Of a stretch of 64,000 nt of DNA, positions 58,849 to 64,000 are shown one piece after another. The position numbers and the translations under genes were made by a program. Position 1 is the first letter of the stretch. Every line of letters begins with the position of its first letter. Under the pieces are notes generated by a model. That model worked only from the letters and a program-made list of their open reading frames with translations. It did no database searches and had not been told where the DNA came from. The stretch is from Photobacterium aquae (GTDB lineage: Bacteria > Pseudomonadota > Gammaproteobacteria > Enterobacterales > Vibrionaceae): positions 310,001 to 374,000 of the forward strand of contig NZ_LDOT01000002.1 of assembly GCF_001029445.1 (NCBI RefSeq). The letters are read 5' to 3'.

Positions 58849-61497
58849 TTATTCTTCTTCCGACTTGCTCGCTTTTGGCTTCTTGCGCTTGTCGGTGATT
58901 TCCCACTTGCCGTCAATGTGCAAGCCAGTCCAACCCGATGGCTTGCCATCAATTTCAGAGCGAACGTAGTTTTCTTTAGTCTTACGGCTAAAGCGAACCA
59001 CTGTCGGACGGCCATCCGGATCGTGGGTCGGAGCTTCCGTTAGATACAGGAACTTAGGCGACAGACGATCTTTGAAACGGACCAGTTCTTCCACCAACGG
59101 AGCACGGGTTTCCCGTGACTTAGGGAAGGTACTCGCGGCCATAAACAGACCAGATGCGCCATCACGCAGCACAAAGTAGGCATCCGAATCCTGGGTGCAT
59201 GGCAGCTCAGGAAAATGTACCGGATCTTCTTTTGGCGGTGCGATTTCACCGTTCTTAAGGATCTTACGGGTGTTCTTACATGACTCGCTGGTACAACCCA
59301 TGTACTTGCCGAAACGGCCGTTCTTCAGTTCCATATCGGAACCACATTTGTCACACTCAATCACCGGACCATCATAGCCCTTGAGCATGAACTCGCCTTT
59401 CTCGACAATGTAGCCGTCACAACCTGGGTTGTTACCGCACACATGCAGCTTACGCTCAGCATCGATCAAGTAGGCATCCATCGCCGTACTACATTTCGGA
59501 CAACGCTTCTTGGCACGCAGTGCAGCCGTTTCAACGTCTTCTTCCAGTACGTTGACAATACCGTCCTCGTCACCGAGGTTGATTGTCGTCTTACAACGCT
59601 CTTTCGGCGGCAGGGCATAACCCGAACAACCCAAGAACACACCGGTCGATGCGGTACGGATCCCCATTGGGCGGCCACACGTCGGACACTCGATGTCTGT
59701 CAGCACGATATTGTTCGGCTTCATCCCGCCTTCGCTTTCATCCAGCTCTGCCTTTTCCAGCTCGCCAGTGAAATCGCTGAAGAAATTGTCGAGTACCGCT
59801 TTCCAGTTCGCTTCGCCTTCGGCAATTTTATCGAGATTGCCTTCCATGCGGGCGGTGAAATCGTAGTCCATCAGATCCGCAAAACTTTCGTCCAGACGAT
59901 CGGTGACAATCTCACCCATCTTCTCAGCGTAGAAACGGCGTTGATCAACACGTACGTAGCCGCGATCCTGAATGGTCGAGATGATTGACGCGTAGGTCGA
60001 CGGACGGCCAATACCGCGCTTTTCAAGTTCTTTAACCAATGCAGCTTCGGTAAAACGAGCTGGTGGCTTGGTGAAATGCTGCTTCGGATCCAGCGCTTCT
60101 AGCGTCAGGGTATCACCCACCTGCACCATTGGCAGGGTGGTATCTTCGTTCTTTCCAGTCGGGCGCTGGACATGAGTCCAACCGTCAAAGCGCAGGGTTC
60201 GGCCCTTGGCTTTCAGGGTAAACTCACCCGCCGTCACGGTAATCGTGCTCGAGTCATATTTTGCCGGAACCATCTGGCAAGAAACGAACTGGCGCCAAAT
60301 CAAGTCATACAGCTTGATCGCATCCTGATCCATGCCTTCAAGATTTTCTGCACGCACCAACACATCCGACGGACGGATCGCTTCGTGGGCTTCCTGGGCA
60401 TTTTGCTTGCTGCCGTAAGTATTCGGGCTTGCTGGCAAGTACTGCTCACCGTACTCGCTGCCAATATATTCACGCGCCGCTTCAACCGCTTCTTTCGACA
60501 GGTTAGTCGAGTCTGTACGCATATAGGTAATATAACCCGCCTCGTACAAACGCTGGGCCAAGCCCATTGTGCGCTTAACGCCGTAGCCCAAACGGGTACT
60601 CGCAGCTTGCTGCAAGGTCGACGTAATATACGGCGCTGATGGCTTACTGGTCGTCGGGCGGTCTTCACGCTCGGCCACAGTGTAAACCGCACTGTCAAGC
60701 AGCGACTTGGCTGCCATAGTCTGGCTTTCATTGACCGGACGGAATGCCTTGCCAGCCTGCTGGGCAACCATCAGACGCAATGCGTCTTTGCCGCCCGTCA
60801 GTGTATCGGCATGGATATCCCAGTACTCTTCCGGATCAAACGCCTTGATTTCACGTTCGCGGCCAACGATTAGCTTCACCGCGACAGACTGTACGCGTCC
60901 AGCAGATAGGCCTCGTGCCACTTTTTTCCACAGCAGCGGCGACACCATGAAGCCAACCACGCGGTCAAGGAAGCGGCGCGCCTGCTGCGCATTGACACCG
61001 TCAATATTCAACTCACCCGGCTGCTCAAAGGCCTGCTGGATGGCATTTTTGGTAATCTCGTTGAAAACCACTCGTTTGTAGCGCTCATCATCGCCGCCGA
61101 TGATCTCACGAAGGTGCCACGCAATGGCCTCTCCTTCGCGGTCCAAATCGGTCGCGAGATAAACAAAGTCAGCGTCTTCGGCCAGCTTTTGCAGTTCGTT
61201 GACTACCTTCTCTTTGCCCGGTAGTACTTCGTAATGGGCTTCCCAATTGTTGTAGGGATCCACACCCATCTTGTTGATCAGCGCTTTTTTTTCTTTTTCT
61301 TTCTTAATGCGCGCTTTTTCTTCTGCATCCAAGCCTTTCGTGGTCGTCGCAGCCGCCTTCTTACCGGTGCTGCGGGCGCCCGTCGGCAGGTCACGGACAT
61401 GACCTACGCTTGACTTTACGATGAAGTCCTTGCCCAAGTACTTATTAATCGTCTTGGCCTTGGCTGGGGACTCCACAATAACGAGAGATTTGCCCAT
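58849..61497 (-). CDS. topA: DNA topoisomerase I
   Basis: Type IA topoisomerase that removes negative supercoils; 882 residues (E. coli 865). It begins with a Toprim domain ([22 protein letters not shown]; acidic [13 protein letters not shown] near 114). The catalytic tyrosine is in [17 protein letters not shown]. Three C-terminal four-Cys zinc ribbons (CPTCGRPMG...[14 protein letters not shown]...[13 protein letters not shown]...CKNT) precede topoisomerase zinc-ribbon-like repeats and a basic tail ([13 protein letters not shown]). It is opposed in activity to the gyrA product in the same window. Its upstream region carries paired TTACGTAA sites. Confidence 0.97.
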   Translation of the reverse strand: MGKSLVIVESPAKAKTINKYLGKDFIVKSSVGHVRDLPTGARSTGKKAAATTTKGLDAEEKARIKKEKEKKALINKMGVDPYNNWEAHYEVLPGKEKVVNELQKLAEDADFVYLATDLDREGEAIAWHLREIIGGDDERYKRVVFNEITKNAIQQAFEQPGELNIDGVNAQQARRFLDRVVGFMVSPLLWKKVARGLSAGRVQSVAVKLIVGREREIKAFDPEEYWDIHADTLTGGKDALRLMVAQQAGKAFRPVNESQTMAAKSLLDSAVYTVAEREDRPTTSKPSAPYITSTLQQAASTRLGYGVKRTMGLAQRLYEAGYITYMRTDSTNLSKEAVEAAREYIGSEYGEQYLPASPNTYGSKQNAQEAHEAIRPSDVLVRAENLEGMDQDAIKLYDLIWRQFVSCQMVPAKYDSSTITVTAGEFTLKAKGRTLRFDGWTHVQRPTGKNEDTTLPMVQVGDTLTLEALDPKQHFTKPPARFTEAALVKELEKRGIGRPSTYASIISTIQDRGYVRVDQRRFYAEKMGEIVTDRLDESFADLMDYDFTARMEGNLDKIAEGEANWKAVLDNFFSDFTGELEKAELDESEGGMKPNNIVLTDIECPTCGRPMGIRTASTGVFLGCSGYALPPKERCKTTINLGDEDGIVNVLEEDVETAALRAKKRCPKCSTAMDAYLIDAERKLHVCGNNPGCDGYIVEKGEFMLKGYDGPVIECDKCGSDMELKNGRFGKYMGCTSESCKNTRKILKNGEIAPPKEDPVHFPELPCTQDSDAYFVLRDGASGLFMAASTFPKSRETRAPLVEELVRFKDRLSPKFLYLTEAPTHDPDGRPTVVRFSRKTKENYVRSEIDGKPSGWTGLHIDGKWEITDKRKKPKASKSEEE

Positions 61498-62038
61498 AAT
61501 CGTTCTTTTACGTCCTCGTGCTCAAACTTAAAAATAAACAAATAGTTGCACGTTCAAATAACCCACTGAAAGCACGGCAACGGCAATACGCCAAACTGAT
61601 TACGTAACTTTTCACGCCTCCTGAAAACCGCCATTTATGCTGGTTAGGCAGGTAACGAGTTACGTAATGCGTTTAGTATTTACATATTGGGCTACATTCT
61701 TAGAAGGTCAACTGCTTTTTGCCAAATCGCAGCCGTTTGCTTGTCCCTTCCCCACATGTTAATGAAACGTTGCAGCAAATACATTATCAATGACAAGAAC
61801 TTGCTCAGTGCCTCGTTTCGCCCCTGTAACGGGCGGTAATGATTACCACCTAGGCTGAAAATTTACTATCAAAAACAACGATTTTTTGTCGTCGCTCACA
61901 GAATTTCATCGATTAGGGCAGCAACCAGACAGTACGCCGACCAATAACCACTCACTTGATTTTTCTTACCTGTCTTCAATACACTAATGACAACCGGCTG
62001 GTATCCACCAGTCCCGAGACTATGCAAAGAGACTGACC
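61498..62038 (-). promoter_or_regulatory. topA / yciN divergent control region
   Basis: 541 gene-free bases between the divergent topA and yciN. Notable content is two copies of the palindrome TTACGTAA (61600-61607 and 61660-61667), 60 bases apart and together forming a 10-bp inverted repeat. Supercoiling-sensitive topA promoters are expected here by analogy with E. coli; I could not assign them. Confidence 0.55.
61599..61668. repeat. Paired TTACGTAA palindromes upstream of topA
   Basis: ATTACGTAAC at 61599-61608 and its exact reverse complement GTTACGTAAT at 61659-61668. Each core TTACGTAA is itself a perfect 8-bp palindrome. They lie 102-171 bases before the topA start, a layout suited to a cooperative regulator; the stem could also extrude as a cruciform with a 50-base loop. 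Confidence 0.6.
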
Positions 62039-62290
62039 ATGAGCGACAAAACAAGCATTTCAACGTCCGATCTTCTAATGATTGCCAACCAAATCATCCA
62101 AGATCATGACAGCTATATCGATGGCATGCGCGCGACTGCAGTGGAAGAGCGTGACGAAGTACTGATCTTCAAGGGTGAAAACTACTTCCTTGATGACAAA
62201 GGCTTACCGACAGAAAAAACCACACTGGTTTTTAATATGTTCAAGTTTCTTGCCCATAAACTTTCACCGGAGTTTACTCTGGCCAACTAA
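62039..62290 (+). CDS. yciN: YciN family protein (DUF2498)
   Basis: 83 residues, the same length as E. coli YciN, with the family core YFLDDKGLPTEKTTLVFNMFKFLAHKLS (about 49-76). Function is unknown. It is divergent from topA, as in E. coli, and followed by a strong terminator. ATG 62039 directly precedes the conserved stretch; upstream AAAGAGACTGACC offers a GAGA-type RBS. Confidence 0.93.
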   Translation: MSDKTSISTSDLLMIANQIIQDHDSYIDGMRATAVEERDEVLIFKGENYFLDDKGLPTEKTTLVFNMFKFLAHKLSPEFTLAN

Positions 62291-62296
62291 CAAAAT

Positions 62297-62321
62297 AATA
62301 GCCCCGCATCGCGGGGCTATT
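62297..62321. terminator. Terminator between yciN and the DUF805 gene
   Basis: Perfect 11-bp stem AATAGCCCCGC / GCGGGGCTATT with loop ATC, between convergent genes. The plus-strand tail is TTATG and the minus-strand tail ATTTTG. Confidence 0.85.
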
Positions 62322-62341
62322 TATGCTATCCGGTAGTGAAC

Positions 62342-62761
62342 TCAAATATCAATAGTCATCGTGTCTTTATTGCTCTCCTGACCATCCTGAGGGGGCAACG
62401 GTGGCTCTCCCCGCCCCTTCGGATCCGGGCCATATGCATTATCGCCCTTGGTTCCATCAAGGCAGCCCAGTTCAATAATGACAAACACCGGCCCCACCAG
62501 TGGCGCAAATGTCAGAATCAGCCACCATGCACTCTTGCCACGGTCGTGCAAACGCTTGGCGTTAAGCGCCATTGACGCCCACATCGCAAAGCCCGTAATT
62601 AACAACGACAGAATCGACTGCAGATCATTTTCCGCAGCCATATCCATTGGTGAATAGATAATAACGGGCATCATTACCAAAAGCACAGGAAGACTATAAA
62701 GCCAGTAGTCACGGCGACGCATACGCCCTTGGAAGGAAAACAACGCCCACATCTGGTTCAT
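62342..62761 (-). CDS. DUF805 family inner-membrane protein
   Basis: 139 residues with three to four hydrophobic helices. The N-terminal signature FSFQGRMRRRDYWLYSLP (about 8-25) and ALNAKRLHDRGKSAWWLILTFAPLVGPVFVIIELGCLDGTKGDNAYGPDPKG (about 65-117) are diagnostic of DUF805 (YhaH/YhaI-like). Function unknown. It starts 12 bases after sohB on the same strand, so it is probably co-transcribed. Confidence 0.9.
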   Translation of the reverse strand: MNQMWALFSFQGRMRRRDYWLYSLPVLLVMMPVIIYSPMDMAAENDLQSILSLLITGFAMWASMALNAKRLHDRGKSAWWLILTFAPLVGPVFVIIELGCLDGTKGDNAYGPDPKGRGEPPLPPQDGQESNKDTMTIDI

Positions 62762-62773
62762 ACGCTACCCGCC

Positions 62774-63832
62774 TTAAACAATCGGACGCTGGCCACGGCT
62801 AATCCACTTCAACAGTAGATTATCAGCAGCATCACCGGTTGCCCCAGCTAGCTTTTCAGCCAGTTTCTTACGCTGGACATAGCGAACCTGCAACACCTCA
62901 CGATCTTTGCATGCATGGCTAATAAAATCATCACTGGTGCCGATCTCATCAACCAATCCTAAACCTAGAGCCTGCTTGCCAAACCAGTGCTCGCCCGTAG
63001 CCACTTTTTCAAGATCCAGCTCAGGACGGTGCTCTGCAATAAAGTCTTTGAACAAACCGTGGGTCTCTTCAATTTCAGACTGGAATTTCTCACGTGCCTT
63101 GTCGGTATTCTCACCAAACATGGTCAGGGTACGCTTGAACTCACCAGCAGTAATCTGCTCAAACTCAATATCGTTCTTTTTCAGAAGTTTATTGAAGTTT
63201 GGTAGCTGAGCAATCACCCCGATAGAACCAACAACCGCGAACGGCGCAGAGATGATCTTATCAGCCACGCACGCCATCATATAACCGCCACTGGCCGCGA
63301 CTTTATCCACTGAAATGGTCAACGTAATACCGGCCGCTTTGAGGCGGTCAAGCTGCGATGAAGCCAAGCCGTAGCCATGCACCATGCCGCCGCCCGTCTC
63401 AAGACGCAGCAACACCTCATCGCCTTCAATCGCGACAGCCAAAATAGCCGTCACTTCCTCGCGCAGCGAAGCCACTTCTTTGGCATCGATACTGCCATGA
63501 AAATCAAGAACAAAGAGACGAGGCTCACGGGAATGGCTCAAATCCCCTTCCTTCGCCGCTTTCTTTACTTCATTCTGGCGTGCCTTGTGTTTCTCTTTTT
63601 CAGCCTTTTTCTCAGCCTTGTCACGCGCTTTGAGCAATGGCTTGTCAAACAAGTGGGATTCCAGCTGCTCGACCGTCTCCTTGTACTGCTCGGTCAAGTC
63701 TGTGACTTCCAACTCCCCTTTGGCGCCGTGGTGGCCTTTAAGTCCCTTAACGATAACAAGAATACTGATAATCGCGATCACCACCGTGGCAATCTTGGCT
63801 AGAAACAGCCCGTAATCAAACAAAAAATCCAA
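62774..63832 (-). CDS. sohB: SohB inner-membrane S49 peptidase
   Basis: Membrane-anchored serine protease of the signal-peptide-peptidase family; 352 residues (E. coli 349). An N-terminal helix (about 6-29) is followed by a charged coiled linker rich in Lys/Glu (about 55-95). The peptidase domain has LDFHGSIDAKE, VLLRLETGGGMVHGYGLASSQL and the catalytic Ser in DKVAASGGYMMACVADKI, with SIGVIAQLPNFNKLLKK after it. It sits near topA-yciN as in E. coli. ATG 63832 is preceded by GAGGA. Confidence 0.94.
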   Translation of the reverse strand: MDFLFDYGLFLAKIATVVIAIISILVIVKGLKGHHGAKGELEVTDLTEQYKETVEQLESHLFDKPLLKARDKAEKKAEKEKHKARQNEVKKAAKEGDLSHSREPRLFVLDFHGSIDAKEVASLREEVTAILAVAIEGDEVLLRLETGGGMVHGYGLASSQLDRLKAAGITLTISVDKVAASGGYMMACVADKIISAPFAVVGSIGVIAQLPNFNKLLKKNDIEFEQITAGEFKRTLTMFGENTDKAREKFQSEIEETHGLFKDFIAEHRPELDLEKVATGEHWFGKQALGLGLVDEIGTSDDFISHACKDREVLQVRYVQRKKLAEKLAGATGDAADNLLLKWISRGQRPIV

Positions 63833-64000
63833 TGTCGAGTCCTCATTCTCTTGTTTGAATTCATTGTAACCACGTTGTCATCGATTCGGCTACGCCAATA
63901 TTCATCACCGACGGCAAAGGGCGAGCAACTGCTCAAAACAGCGGCTATTCCCGATTGTCGAGGAGCGATCATGTCATCGCCAATTTGACAGTGTTACACT
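63833..64000 (-). other. Right-edge intergenic stretch
   Basis: 168 bases upstream of sohB with no recognised gene or repeat; it probably includes the sohB promoter. Confidence 0.4.

Noticed and set aside
58657..59043. Long plus-strand frames opposite topA, and similar ones opposite gyrA, aroA and tyrR
   Set aside because: They are antisense shadows of high-identity conserved genes; codon pattern and composition follow the real gene.

Overview
The window is ordinary chromosomal DNA from a gammaproteobacterium of the Vibrionaceae, most likely Photobacterium or a close relative. That placement is inferred from protein similarity and gene order, because no rRNA lies in the window. Most proteins align nearly end to end with Escherichia coli counterparts, and several E. 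coli gene orders are kept: lrp-ftsK, trxB-cydD-cydC, ycjX-ycjF-tyrR, pspF divergent from pspABC and followed by sapABCDF, cmk-rpsA-ihfB, lapA-lapB-pyrF, gyrA divergent from ubiG then nrdA-nrdB-yfaE, and the cysB / topA / yciN / sohB group. An ald gene divergent from lrp, and the GGDEF/EAL, DUF3943 and DUF5666 genes, fit a marine vibrio-like genome.

Layout. 1-7.2 kb: ftsK N-terminus, lrp, ald, trxB, cydDC. 7.3-15.4 kb: rimJ, an O6-alkylguanine-DNA methyltransferase, the ycjX-ycjF-tyrR operon, pspABC and pspF. 15.5-22.1 kb: the sapABCDF peptide importer and a DUF4010 membrane protein. 22.1-24.8 kb: a strikingly AT-rich accessory island. It holds two 5'-truncated membrane-protein genes facing away from each other (a FUSC-like remnant and a K+ channel remnant) and a compact three-gene exosortase operon with its own tiny predicted substrate. 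24.8-26.5 kb: an AraC/GyrI-like regulator and a small membrane protein. 26.5-33.5 kb: pyrF, lapBA, ihfB, rpsA, cmk, aroA. 33.6-37.6 kb: an accessory block of two DUF5666 lipoproteins divergent from a two-component system, lying between aroA and serC. 37.7-48.7 kb: serC, gyrA, a 48-residue membrane smORF, ubiG, nrdAB-yfaE, a CinA-like protein. 49-55.6 kb: tyrP, DUF3943, a PAS-GGDEF-EAL protein, a TauE/SafE permease, a methyltransferase. 55.7-64 kb: cysB, a membrane coiled-coil protein, miaE, topA, yciN, DUF805, sohB.

Working together. TyrR (8.6-10.1 kb) has a TyrR-box-like palindrome just before its own start, and two near-consensus TyrR boxes lie before tyrP, 39 kb away. PspF would drive pspABC through a visible sigma-54 promoter. 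The nrdAB promoter region carries a perfect DnaA box and a good NrdR box. The most unusual element is the exosortase operon: a precursor of about 80 residues with a signal peptide, only about two dozen exported residues containing a Cys pair, and an LPXTG/PEP-CTERM-style tail. It is overlapped by an exosortase-family gene with the Cys/Arg/His triad, which in turn overlaps an unrecognised single-pass protein.

No tRNA, rRNA, insertion sequence, prophage or CRISPR array was recognised.
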